NCBI RefSeq assembly: GCF_013393905.1
Contig: NZ_CP040272.1
Coordinates: 1,178,001-1,242,000 of the forward strand
Source of the DNA: Nostoc sp. C052
GTDB lineage: Bacteria; Cyanobacteriota; Cyanobacteriia; Cyanobacteriales; Nostocaceae
DNA length: 64,000 nucleotides
Direction: 5' to 3'
Part shown: in pieces, positions 53,540 through 62,806 of the stretch
Layout: every line of letters starts with the position of its first letter
Position numbering within the stretch: the first letter of the stretch is position 1
Notes under the pieces: generated by a model
Databases searched by the model: none
What the model saw: the letters and a program-made list of their open reading frames with translations, nothing else
What the model was told of the DNA's origin: nothing
Position numbers and translations under genes: made by a program

Positions 53540-54118
53540 TCACTCCAGACGAAATCCTGCATCAACTTCTATTTCTGCCTTAGCAATTGGATCATCCTCG
53601 TCATCATTCAAAAACCCATCATCTTCGGAATCTTCTCCCAAAACATTTGATCCGGCTGGTTCTGTCGCAACAGGTAACGACACAGGACTTGGCCCAGTGG
53701 AATCAAAAAAAGAAACTGAAGGGGGAACCGAATTAGCTGAAATAGGAGTTATTCCTACTCCGTTAGTTCCAATTGTTGGTTGTAACCCAGTTGCACCTTG
53801 CGAGAAAACTCCACTATGAGGATTAACAAGAACTATCTGGGGCAACCCCTCCATCCCAAACGTCCGTTTCATCTTAATGATCTGAACTTCAAGTTGCGCG
53901 ATCGCATCATGAAGGGCTGACTGCAATTCAACACCAGATACCCCCGCAGCAGATAGCGCAAATGGTAGGTAATACGCCCGCAGCGCCTCACATACTAACT
54001 CAGTTTGCCCTCGCTTCTTTGACTGGAGATAGCTAATTACTATACCGTCCTCCATATCTTTATTCCGCATGATACGCGCCAACTCAACCGAATCAGCTGG
54101 CTTACTCGCTCTTGCCAT
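53540..54118 (-). CDS. plasmid-type protein of unknown function
   Basis: 192 residues from the ATG at 54118 (MARASKPADSVELARIMRNK), where the conserved part begins. The N-terminal half is helical and basic (GIVISYLQSKKRGQTELVCEALRAYYLP), resembling a small DNA-binding or partition accessory protein. The C-terminal half is Ser/Pro-rich and ends in an acidic tail (EDSEDDGFLNDDEDD). I recall similar proteins beside relaxase genes on cyanobacterial plasmids. It is divergent from the MobC-like gene with the presumptive oriT region between them. Confidence 0.65.
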   Translation of the reverse strand: MARASKPADSVELARIMRNKDMEDGIVISYLQSKKRGQTELVCEALRAYYLPFALSAAGVSGVELQSALHDAIAQLEVQIIKMKRTFGMEGLPQIVLVNPHSGVFSQGATGLQPTIGTNGVGITPISANSVPPSVSFFDSTGPSPVSLPVATEPAGSNVLGEDSEDDGFLNDDEDDPIAKAEIEVDAGFRLE

Positions 54119-55047
54119 AGCTTCTCTTCTATATAACGTGCAAATCAAGCTTCTCAGTAAGCTATTTGTCAATACTCTTACTTTAACCATACGGTGGTAG
54201 AACTCACCCCCGTATTTACTCCGAACTACCCCAATTAAGTGAAATTGGGTTTGATTTTTGTCAATCAAAATAAATAATTAACTGAAAAATAAACTCTAAC
54301 AATCCCCATAATTGAGGTATTCTGAGGGCAAATTAACCCAATTATTTCAGCATTCGTCGAAGTTAATCAACTTAAGATAGAACCCCACAATCCGCTCTGT
54401 ATCTGATTTACTACAGTTGCACTCCACAACAGACTATTGCTATCTCTGTACATTTCTGTAACTAAAACAAGGTATGTCTAATGGGGTCATTTTATCACTA
54501 GATTTTTATCAATAAACTAGATTAATTGACAGTGCATTTAATACTAATCGTCCTGGTCTTGTAGCATATAATTCGACATTTACACTACATATAGTGTCTG
54601 ATAAATAAACAGATTGAAAAAATAATACCTAAAAATAATTGTAATTACGTATAATTTAATCCATGCTGATGATGGATAGTATTTACTATGCAATAGCGTT
54701 CACGGAGCGTCTGCTCCAGAAGCGCCGACCTGTCGGTTCGCACGCTGGCGACATAGCCATATAATCCCTACAATCACTACATCCCAGCAATTGCAGAATT
54801 AACAATAAGGTTTAGGGCTTCAGTGTCAGTTACAAGATGAACCACAAGATATTAACCTCATGGTATTTATATCACAATAGTTACAGTACTCTCACTGTCG
54901 GCATTTAAATGCAGTATAGTTTATACCAAAAATAGCAGCAATATTGTTCGCAATTGAAACCACATACTGTTGTCAGATTTCTGGTTATCCCCAAGTCCCT
55001 CAGTGCAGTCTCTAACTATTCCACTCAGTCCCGCAGTGAAAGAAGGT
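54119..55047. other. long non-coding region, candidate oriT/control region
   Basis: About 930 bp between the divergent plasmid-type gene and the MobC-like gene, the usual location of an origin of transfer. Visible items: a direct-repeat copy of AACAAGGTATGTCTAATGG at about 54469, an inverted repeat ACACTA-CATA-TAGTGT at 54582-54597, and a GC-rich palindromic interspersed repeat around 54697-54760. The nic site cannot be assigned. Confidence 0.5.
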
Positions 55048-55404
55048 ATGGTAAGTAACTCCATAAAGCGAACCAAATCCATCAAGGTATACCTCTTTGA
55101 GGAAGAGAAAACTACCATTGAGGAAAAAGCGATCGCCACAGGGGTAACTGCATCTGAATATTTACGTTCCTGTGGGTTAAGGCGGGTACTAACGGCAAAA
55201 CCATCTGCCGACTTGATAACTATCCGCGCTACTGCTGGAAACCTCAAAAGCGAACTGATGATGTTATCTCACTTAGCAAAGGAAACAAACAACCAGCAAA
55301 TTTTGGATACTGTCAATAATGCGATCGCACTCGTAGATCAGACCATCGCAGCTGCATTTAACCTAGACGTTCCAGACAAATCACCCTCAAGCCTAGATAA
55401 ATAA
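55048..55404 (+). CDS. mobC: MobC-like relaxosome accessory protein
   Basis: 118 residues from the ATG at 55048; an earlier TTG at 54970 would add a non-conserved extension. KSIKVYLFEEEKTTIEEKAIATGVTASEYLRSCGLRR is a ribbon-helix-helix-type DNA-binding segment seen in MobC/relaxosome proteins, followed by a helical region. It directly precedes the relaxase, 41 bp away, and probably nicks or loads oriT together with it. Confidence 0.75.
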   Translation: MVSNSIKRTKSIKVYLFEEEKTTIEEKAIATGVTASEYLRSCGLRRVLTAKPSADLITIRATAGNLKSELMMLSHLAKETNNQQILDTVNNAIALVDQTIAAAFNLDVPDKSPSSLDK

Positions 55405-55445
55405 GGCATTACAGGTTCTATATATCCACTTTAAACTCCCTCAAT

Positions 55446-57181
55446 TTGATTCCCGTCATTTATAAAAAACCGAATTTTCTCGACACGCTCAAGTATGTCT
55501 TGGGGAAAGATGGTGCTGCGATTGTCGATACTAATATGATGGGAACAAACCCAGATGAATTTAACCAGCAGTTTCTCAACATCAAGTACACCAAAAAAGC
55601 AGTTAAGCGCCAGTGTGCCCACCTCATTATCTCGATAGCACACCGCTCTAACTATCATGAGCATTTATCCAACAGTCAGTACAGTTATGTAGCAAGAGAA
55701 TATCTCAAAGATATGGGATACTTAACCTGAGTTCGGGTTAAGCCAGAAGCTAAAAAGCTTATTCTGTCAGGATTGAATAAAACTGGAATTGATCAAAGCA
55801 GGGATAAAAGTGGAATCATTTTGTCAATAAGGTTCACAAATGAAACTAATCTCAGCAATATGTGTTATTGACAATAGATGAAAACAGAGCTTTAGACCGA
55901 ACAACGATAATTCAAGGCTTTTGAGGATTTCTTATCCCGAACTCAGGTTACTTACCCAAGGAAGAATCATCTGTAGCAGCTACAAGTCAGTTCGTTGCAG
56001 TACGCCACCGCGATCGCGACCACGAACACCTGCATATAATCGCCTCCCGAATTCGGTTAGATGGCAGTTTAGTTAATGATTCCTATGATTATTTCAACTC
56101 CCAAGTCTCAACTAGACGCATCGCGGCGGAACTAGGATTGGAAGTAACACCAACAACAAATGAAGCCGTCGCCTCTAGGTTAGAGCAAGAGTACGGAATA
56201 ATTACACTCACCAGTCCCAACCGATCAAAAAGTATTAGAGCAGTCAACAGTAAGCACAAAACCCCAACAAGTAAGGAAATTATTCTCCAAGCAATAGGAG
56301 AAGCCATTAAGGATAGTCCCACCGTCTCTACGTTTATTCAACGCCTGGAGGAAAATAACATTGGAGTATTGCCTAAGATGCAGGGGGAAGAACTACTAGG
56401 CTTTACCTACACTCATAATTATGTAAAAATTGCTGGTTATCAAGTATACAAACCTTATAGCTGGAACAAACTGCGGTCTGAATATGGAATCATGTACGAC
56501 CCAGATAAAGATAAAGAAGTAATTCAACAAGCTAAAGCCAAAGCAATTGCTCGCATAAATAGCAAAATATTAAGTAATAATGATTACTTACATAGTGATA
56601 AACCTACTAACAGCAGTACAAGTGATAGTAATGGCGATACCGATTGTAACTCTAAAAAATTTGTTACTATATATACACTAAACAGTAATTATCCCAGTGA
56701 GATTTCGATAGTACAACCAAAATTAGAATATAACCCCACTTCGGAAGCAAATAAGACCAAGAAAAAAGTTCAGCCGCATCCAAAGAAACAGCACCCACAA
56801 CAGGATATTTCAGAAGAAAAGGGTCTTACTACTCAACAAATCCTGGAAGAGCAATCTTCCCTTATTCCTGCTTCTGTTACCCTTCTGGCTTCTACTCTCA
56901 AACATCTGCCTTTTATAATTACTGACTATATGCTTGTTACCAATAACTTCCGTATCAAAGGACGGGAATTGAGTGCCAGCTTAGATAGCAATACTCTGAG
57001 TGTTTGCCGTCATGAGGACAGTACTCCTGTGATGCAAACCTGCTACAGTCAGGGAACCTGGTACGAAGAGATACCAACTCGACTAACAACAAACGAAATT
57101 GAGCAGATTGAAAGTTTGCGTTTCTTTACCCAACAAGCATTAATCAATCAACAGCGATCGCAAAGAGGTATTGAGCAATAG
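55446..57181 (+). pseudogene. relaxase/mobilization nuclease interrupted by a 226-bp element
   Basis: The 5' part (55446-55723, TTG start, MIPVIYKKPNFLDTLKYVLG) and the 3' part (55954-57181) join in frame when the inserted element and one ACTT copy are removed, giving GYL-PKEESS and then the relaxase metal motif HRDRDHEHLHIIASRI. The downstream part (VTPTTNEAVASRL...) is the helical C-terminal region of such relaxases. As it stands translation stops inside the element. An ATG at 56138 could start only the C-terminal 347 residues, without the His motif. Confidence 0.85.
55724..55949. mobile_element. 226-bp MITE-like element inserted in the relaxase gene
   Basis: Terminal inverted repeats of 19 bp, AACCTGAGTTCGGGTTAAG and its inverse with a single mismatch. 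It is flanked by a 4-bp direct duplication ACTT (55720-55723 and 55950-55953). No coding capacity. Excision in silico restores the relaxase frame exactly. Confidence 0.9.
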
Positions 57182-57444
57182 TAAATCTGTAGATAGAGAG
57201 AGTTTAATCTACTCAAAATTAGGGGTAGGACTGGCAAAGACACTGTTGGCGAAGTTGTCACCAAGTGCAAACTAAACAGTTTAGGTTTTAAAAATTTCGT
57301 TTAGCAATCCGGGTTCTTTGTCTAGCTGGATGTGAATTTTGGGGCAGCTATTTGTGGATTTGTGGGGCATAAAAAATTGTTTTGTCTATTGGTGTCTTAG
57401 CATCAAAAGTACAACTTTTTGCGCTCGTATTTGTTAGAGATGAA
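57182..57444. other. intergenic, nothing recognised
   Basis: About 260 bp between the relaxase 3' end and the small convergent gene. No repeat, RNA or frame of note. Confidence 0.4.
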
Positions 57445-57699
57445 TTAAACCGTAAAATGCAGAAATTCGCTAACTTCAAGCCAGGTGCGTTCAACAGACA
57501 AGCTATCTGGGTTGATTCCGTGAAAGTCTAGATTCTTTTTCTCATAAGTTTTTAGCCTATCTATTGTGCTTTCGGCTAATTCCTTGGTTTTAAATAAGCA
57601 AGCTTCTTCTATTTCAAAAGTCCATTCAGTATTTGATACATAATAGTAATTTAAATCTAGAAAGTGACCAAATACTACCCAGACATCTTTTTTAGGCAT
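57445..57699 (-). CDS. small protein of unknown function
   Basis: 84 residues, MPKKDVWVVFGHFLDLNYYY...WTFEIEEACLFKTKELAESTI...WLEVSEFLHFTV: a compact alpha/beta pattern, acidic, with many aromatic residues. It is downstream of the gene disrupted by IS630, same strand. The layout (two small acidic genes) would fit immunity- or antitoxin-like proteins, but no family was recognised. Confidence 0.5.
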   Translation of the reverse strand: MPKKDVWVVFGHFLDLNYYYVSNTEWTFEIEEACLFKTKELAESTIDRLKTYEKKNLDFHGINPDSLSVERTWLEVSEFLHFTV

Positions 57700-57998
57700 A
57701 ACTTTTATTTTATCTTTTATTAAGAAGAATTCCCTTAAACTGATTTTTATCTATTTTTGATTTTATTTTTTTCATAATCGTAAGTAAATTCAGGTATTTT
57801 ACTAGAAGATTCAATAAAATAAGTTAAGTAACTTTTAATAATTTCAATATCTTCTTCTAGTCGATTTTTAGTAGATTTTATTCGGGATGATGTAATGCAA
57901 TGTACAAATAAGTATCGATTGAATCTTTATCAGTTCCTTCTGCAAATTCTTCTTTTAAATCTTCTAAATTTTCAATTGAAAAATCTAAGTGGCTAATA

Positions 57999-59183
57999 AG
58001 CTGTTCAGCATTTAAATTGGGTATAATAAAAAACTGAATTCAGTCAAAAAATGGAATAATGCCAGCAAAAAATCATTTAACTTCTCAGCAGATAGAGAAA
58101 CTACAAAAAGCTTTAAAACTGGAAGAAAATGGAGAAATAAGAGAAAGAATACTAATTCTCTTGTTGCTTAATGACGGGAAAACACAAGCTAACATAGCAG
58201 AATTTTTGGGTTGTTCTTTAAATAAAGTATCATATTGGTGTGTACATGGAGACCCAGAGAATCTAGAAAGCCTAAAAGATGAGAGGATGAAGGGAAACCA
58301 TAAAAAAGCCACAGATAAGTATATAGAAATATTACTAGAAACTATAGATAAAGAACCAGAAGAATTAGGATACGAGTTTGGCAGATGGACAGCGCAGAGA
58401 TTAGCAACATATTTAGAGCAACTCACAGGCATACAATTAAGTGGTTCTCAAGTAAGGAGGATATTAGAGAAAAAAAGTACGTCTACCTCTGGACAAAATA
58501 TAGCTTAGAGTCCAAGAGGAATCTAGAAAAAAGAAAAGCATTTAAACAGAAAATAGCAGAGTATTTAAGAATAGAGAAAGAGCATCCAGAACGATTACAG
58601 GTATGGTTTTGGGATGAGAGTGGCTTTAGTTTAAGGGTGATAAGAAGAAAATCATGGTGTAAAAAAGGTCACTCTAAAAACGTGAGAGGAGACAGAAGAA
58701 AAGGGAGAATTAATGTGATGGGAGGATTAAGGTATTCAGATAAGAAAAGATTTGTAGAATTTATTGATAAAGGGAATGCAGACAATTTTTACAAAGTCCT
58801 AAAAATCTTTTATGAAGAAATAGTTTTCGATTGGGTAGAAGCTGGTAATCAAGCTAAAGATTTTGCGGAGAAGGGAGCAAAAATAGTTATTATTCTTGAT
58901 AATGCAAGTTTTCACAAAAAGCAAGAGTATATTAATAAAATTGAAACAGAAATGCCGAATATTCATTTAGAGTTTCTCCCGGAATATAGCCCAGATTATA
59001 ACTTAATTGAATTGGTCTGGCACTCGACAAAAGAATATATTGCTAATCGGCTATTTCAATCAATTGAAGACCTAGAATATTTATTACATCAACTTTTAAA
59101 TGAAGGAGAGTTAATTATTAAATGGGGACGAAAACTCAAAAATAAAGGCGATGCTGTTATCACAATTTAAATGCACAACAGCT
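57999..59183 (+). mobile_element. IS630-family insertion sequence
   Basis: 1185 bp with tips AGCTGTT/AACAGCT and an inverted repeat extending through GCATTTAAATTG. It is flanked by TA on both sides (57997-57998 and 59184-59185), the target duplication expected for IS630/Tc1-type elements. It interrupts a small minus-strand gene. Confidence 0.9.
58059..59170 (+). CDS. IS630-family transposase, two frames joined at an A7 run
   Basis: The first frame (58059-58508) carries the helix-turn-helix part (QANIAEFLGCSLNKVSYW, LTGIQLSGSQVRRILEKK). The second (through 59170) carries the DDE catalytic domain: FWDESGFSL, VIILDNASFHKK and LPEYSPDYNLIELVW. They meet at GAG followed by seven A (58470-58476); one extra A, or a -1 slip, would give LEKKKYVYLWTKYSLES. 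Two-frame IS630 transposases expressed by slippage are common, so activity is possible. Confidence 0.85.
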
Positions 59184-59268
59184 TATGACTGCCAAAATCA
59201 TCTAAATAGCAAGAGACTCTAGCTACAGCTTCTTTAATATCAGATGCTATCGTTTCATCTATGCACAT

Positions 59269-59510
59269 AATCAAAAGTTAGATTTTGTTTCAAAATTAGT
59301 TAGCTAATTCTATAATTTTACTTTCTTTTGATATAACTCTTGTTTTGTCATAAAGGTTGAAAGTAACATAACAATTTTACATTATTTTGTATTTTTGCAG
59401 TTCTGCAATATCTGCTAAAATATAATTTTGACAACATAACTCTCACAATAAAGACAGTTGCCCAGGCGATACATTACCCTTACGTCGCGTACGAAGACTG
59501 AGGTGACAAA
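59269..59510. other. AT-rich intergenic
   Basis: Non-coding spacer between the divergent disrupted gene and the 122-residue orphan; presumably promoters only. Confidence 0.4.
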
Positions 59511-59879
59511 ATGTACACAATACACATAAGTTTGTCCGATGATTATCTTATGACACAAAATTTTATAAATTACATGGATCTACTCGATGAGCTTTATATA
59601 TTAGATGAAAATAAACAACCTATTAAGCCCGGCAGTCTTGAGCAATGGTCTGATTGGCGGAAAAATGAGAACAATATACAAGTAGCTTTAGATACTTTTT
59701 CGTGGGGAAGAGTATCTACCATCTTTTTAGGAAAGGATTATTCTAATTTTCCTAATCAAGAACCACAGCTTTTTGAAACTATGGTTTTTGGAGGTGAATA
59801 TAGTGGTAAATTCTGGAGATATTCAACTTGGGAACAAGCAGTTGCCGGACATCAAGAAGTTTGTATGATAGCTATTTGA
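59511..59879 (+). CDS. plasmid/phage-type protein of unknown function
   Basis: 122 residues. The pattern WSDWRKNENNIQVALDTFSW, VSTIFLGKDY, LFETMVFGGEYSGKFWRYST and EQAVAGHQE is one I recognise from uncharacterised small proteins in phages and plasmids of many bacteria (a conserved VSTVFLG...LFETMVFGG...RYSTW core). The function is unknown; modulation of DNA or host processes has not been shown. The first 45 residues differ from the usual start of that family and may be acquired. Confidence 0.65.
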   Translation: MYTIHISLSDDYLMTQNFINYMDLLDELYILDENKQPIKPGSLEQWSDWRKNENNIQVALDTFSWGRVSTIFLGKDYSNFPNQEPQLFETMVFGGEYSGKFWRYSTWEQAVAGHQEVCMIAI

Positions 59880-59973
59880 GCCTATTGATGAGAAAAATTT
59901 AAACTTATAAGAATAATCTTAAACCTAATATCGTTTATCTTGCCCATAACCCCATAGGAAATAACTGTACCTA

Positions 59974-60013
59974 GTTCTAGCTATATTAAATTATAAAAGT
60001 AACTAGAATAAAA
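59974..60013 (+). promoter_or_regulatory. TTCTAG inverted-repeat promoter/operator, copy 1
   Basis: TTCTAGCTA...TAACTAGAA, with ATTAAATTATAAAA between the arms, lies just upstream of the orphan gene at 60025. A close copy, TTCTAGTTG...TAGCTAGAA, lies at about 62104-62140. The repeated spacing suggests a common regulator or promoter. Confidence 0.45.
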
Positions 60014-60024
60014 GGATGTAACCT

Positions 60025-60705
60025 ATGCCCAAGAAAAAATGCGGACTTGGATTTGACTGTGCCAGTATGATGCAATACCCAGGCATAGACTCTGGCGACT
60101 GCTTAAATTACAAAACCTGTGGGAGTGCGGTTCAACTAAGCCCCGATGAAGAACTTGAACTTGTTCGTATTCGGGAAGAACAAATGCGCCAGTATCAAGA
60201 ACAAATTCGCCTGACCCGTCGTTCTGCCGCTATCATGATGCTGATGAGGCGCGGTTGCCCGCAATCACCAGAATCGTTAAGTGTTATCCCCGCAATTGAG
60301 GCGATCGCCACCACATTAGATAATATTCGTACTGGACTTACCAACTTCGACGGACAGTACATCGCGCCACCTGGTTGCGAACTCCACATCTACAATGTCA
60401 AACGACCGAGTGGTACGTACTTGTACTATAAACTAACCGCCGAAAACGCAATGTTTGCACCTTCAGAGAAAGAACAAGAAGTACGGGTAATTCACCTCAG
60501 CCATCAGCATGATGCACGGTATATAGAAGCACAACTTGGTATCGAACGGCGGAACAAGTTAACCCAAGTGCGAACACTGCTTCACAACGCAAACACATTG
60601 CTTGAGGAAGCAACACGCCTACTCGAACAAACCACAGATATGAACAGTCCAAATGCTACAGTTGAAGTTTTCAACAGTGATGAAATTATACCCATCGACT
60701 CATAA
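60025..60705 (+). CDS. Cys-containing plasmid-type protein of unknown function
   Basis: 226 residues. The N-terminus has four Cys (KKCGLGFDCASMMQYPGI, GDCLNYKTCGS), possibly a zinc or iron-sulfur site. It is followed by a helical, Arg/Glu/Gln-rich coiled-coil stretch (LVRIREEQMRQYQEQIRLTR), a beta segment (ELHIYNVKRPSGTYLYYKL) and a second helical region (LLHNANTLLEEATRLLEQ). AAAGGATG precedes the ATG. Similar proteins occur on cyanobacterial plasmids; the function is unknown. Confidence 0.65.
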   Translation: MPKKKCGLGFDCASMMQYPGIDSGDCLNYKTCGSAVQLSPDEELELVRIREEQMRQYQEQIRLTRRSAAIMMLMRRGCPQSPESLSVIPAIEAIATTLDNIRTGLTNFDGQYIAPPGCELHIYNVKRPSGTYLYYKLTAENAMFAPSEKEQEVRVIHLSHQHDARYIEAQLGIERRNKLTQVRTLLHNANTLLEEATRLLEQTTDMNSPNATVEVFNSDEIIPIDS

Positions 60706-60947
60706 AACCAGCAAAAAGGGAAAATTTACTTCGATTACTAGCATCAAATTTTTAACCAACCATAGTCTTGCATGGATGCACGCCTAATGCTGTAGAGCCT
60801 GTCATAAAGTACCACGCAAAGTACCGATTTTATTTTGGGTTTTGGAACTTGTCTTTATCTTTCCTCGTTTTGATACCAAAAATGCACCAATTTCTCGTGT
60901 GTTATGGGAGGAATGTTCTGACACTGTTGAAAACCAGAGTGCAATAG
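60706..60947. other. spacer before the deaminase remnant
   Basis: No credible gene; an 81-codon minus-strand frame here has no features and overlaps the deaminase fragment. Confidence 0.4.
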
Positions 60948-61425
60948 TCATTGGGCCAAGGCATCTGATGTGGAAGTTACTGTTGAGTTGAAGAGCATGA
61001 TTGCTTGACGGATTATGTGGGGATCGTTTACTTGACGGAGCGAGCAACCGGCTTGCTCGAACTTGTATCGAGTTTGAGCTGATGCATCTGGATCAGGAGC
61101 TGCATAAACCACATGTCGTGCACCTGCCTGAATCAAGTTAGTTGTACAGTCCCCCATATGTTCACCCGGTCCCTCCAAGAGTGCGTTTTCCACATGGCTC
61201 TACTGTTGTATATATGATGTCGTCCGGAAGAACTGGGATAGCAGAGAGTTCGAGCTGACGCAGAAGTACATATTCAGAATGCTTGCCATCGTTACAACTG
61301 ATTCCTTCAGCCAGAATATTTCCTTGTCGTACCAAGCACGAACTCACCACTCCGCCTGTGTCGTCGGATTGATCTGCAATGGTGAATAGATGCTCAAATA
61401 TCTCTTGCTCTGTCATAAGAACCAC
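60948..61425 (-). pseudogene. frameshifted zinc-dependent cytidine/deoxycytidylate deaminase-like gene
   Basis: The first frame (61425-61162) has the deaminase zinc motif start KHSEYVLL (HxE) and TTVEPCGKRT (first Cys), then stops. A second frame (to 60948) continues EGPGEHMGDCTTNLIQAGAR and HVVYAAPDPD, with the second Cys, as in the RibD/dCMP deaminase superfamily. A single-base indel near 61165-61190 separates the two, so the gene is most likely dead. The C-terminal part ends normally. Confidence 0.7.
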
Positions 61426-61607
61426 TATCGAGTTGGGATACTCTCATACATTATCGCTGTGGAAATATCTACAGTTATCGCAGAGTTAAAAGTAGCGACT
61501 AAAGGATAGCCATAGCACGTCTCGAAAATATCCTTCTACCCGATACCCCTGCTCTGTAGGCCGTATTTTCTCATACTTGGGACAAAGTGACAGTTTCTTG
61601 TGGGTTT

Positions 61608-62059
61608 GCACATAAGATGAAATTCTGACAACGAATTTATAAGGATTCCAGGTACCGATATTCGCACATAAAGTGAAATTCATTATGGAGTCTAGGTTTG
61701 AGCCAAATATTCAATTTGCACATAAATTGAAATTTTCCGACTTTGATTTAACGACAGCCCGAATGCTTTTAAAAGCGTACTTTTGAGATGCGATAGGCTT
61801 ACGCCCCACGCCCAGGCAATCGCCTCGTGTCATAGGTAGCCAAGCAGCTTGACTATGAAAAATTCGGGATTTTAAGTATAAATTGTAATCAATATTGAAC
61901 AAAGTATAGTGAATTTCTGTGAGTAGATGCAAAATTTCACTTTATGTGCCAATTCGCTAGCTTCCTCAAACCCTTGCCCTACAATTGATTTCACTTTATG
62001 TGCGAATTCCGTCGCCTGGAACTCCTGTAACTCCGTTGTTCAAATTTCATCTTATCTGC
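61608..62059. repeat. foldback element with three 17-bp sites per arm in mirror symmetry
   Basis: Direct copies of GCACATAARDTGAAATT start at 61608, 61664 and 61718 (spacing 56, 54). Inverted copies occupy 61933-61949, 61987-62003 and 62043-62059 (spacing 54, 56). The sequence between sites is also an imperfect inverted repeat (for example GGATTCCAGGTACCGATATTC-like on the left and its inverse on the right). About 190 bp lie between the arms, with no gene. A weaker seventh copy is at about 62092. Confidence 0.85.
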
Positions 62060-62103
62060 GAACCGACATTCTCTAGGATTAGGCGATGCACAATTTCAGC
62101 TTA

Positions 62104-62140
62104 GTTCTAGTTGATTAAATTAAAAATAATAGCTAGAATG
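62104..62140. promoter_or_regulatory. TTCTAG inverted repeat, copy 2
   Basis: TTCTAGTTG, ATTAAATTAAAAATAA, TAGCTAGAA: second copy of the element before the gene at 60025. Here it lies at the end of a methyltransferase remnant with no intact gene behind it. Confidence 0.4.
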
Positions 62141-62386
62141 AAGAGCGACCCCAAAATTTTGGCTCATTTCTTGAGAGTAATCAATGTCTGCGATATATCC
62201 TGCTGATGCTAACCTGGACAGACGCTGAACACTCACTCCAGAAACGAATCCAACTTCCAACACTTTGTCGTTTGGCTGAATTTTGAGCAGGTCGATGACC
62301 GAATAAGGTGAACGCTTGATTCATGCGTACCATGATAATGCCACCAAAGTTACCTAGCATACCTTTGGGCGACCGAACATCTGCAT
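62120..62386 (-). pseudogene. methyltransferase remnant (class I SAM)
   Basis: The minus strand first reads MQMFGRPKGMLGNFGGIIMV and RMNQ, then after a frameshift SPYSVIDLLKIQPNDKVLEV, GFVSGVSVQRLSRLASAGYI and ADIDYSQEM, with motif I as VLEVGFVSG. This is the N-terminal half of a small SAM methyltransferase family; the rest is lost. Expected to be inactive. Confidence 0.7.
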
Positions 62387-62806
62387 GAATATATTGTTTA
62401 CAATCCTCATCAGTTGTTAATCGCCTCCCTACTGTGATGCCTCTATGTTATCTAGTATTGAGTTTTCAACACGCTGTTATTTTGCCTAAAACTACAAACA
62501 CAACCATAATTGTAAACATTAAAAAAGTTACTACTGATTTATAACTAAGTACAAAATAACCAATAAACTTGTATATTTTTTGTCATACTAAAATTATTAC
62601 ATCACGCTGGATAAATCTGTATCAAGAAAAAGCTAAGTAAAAACCCTATAATAAAGTTTTTTTTAATTACCCATGAATTGCAAGTATAAATTAGAAATTT
62701 GTTGAATAGATTACCGTTACAGAGAAAGTAAAATTAAGCTCTAAGGGTATTTTAGTGCCAAAAAGTAAAAATTTATATTTAAATTTATAAGTTTAATTGT
62801 TTATAT
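62387..62806. other. AT-rich intergenic upstream of the right-edge gene
   Basis: About 420 bp, very AT-rich, with no gene or clear repeat recognised. It should contain the promoter of the gene at 62807. Confidence 0.45.

Larger units (their letters stand above)
57878..59268 (-). pseudogene. small gene split by IS630 insertion
   Basis: The N-terminal piece (59268-59184, MCIDETIASDIKEAVARVSC..., YLDDFGSH) and the C-terminal piece (57996-57878, ISHLDFSIENLEDLKEEF...YLYIALHHPE) fuse in frame into a 67-residue protein when IS630 and one TA are removed. Just downstream another frame (RIKSTKNRLEEDIEIIKSYL) reads on for about 45 codons, so the original gene may also carry a frameshift. It is acidic, helical and of unknown function. 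Confidence 0.8.

Noticed and set aside
61486..61932. Two small minus-strand frames (65 and 73 codons)
   Set aside because: Both run through the foldback repeat array and translate its repeat units (for example LCAN); no protein features.
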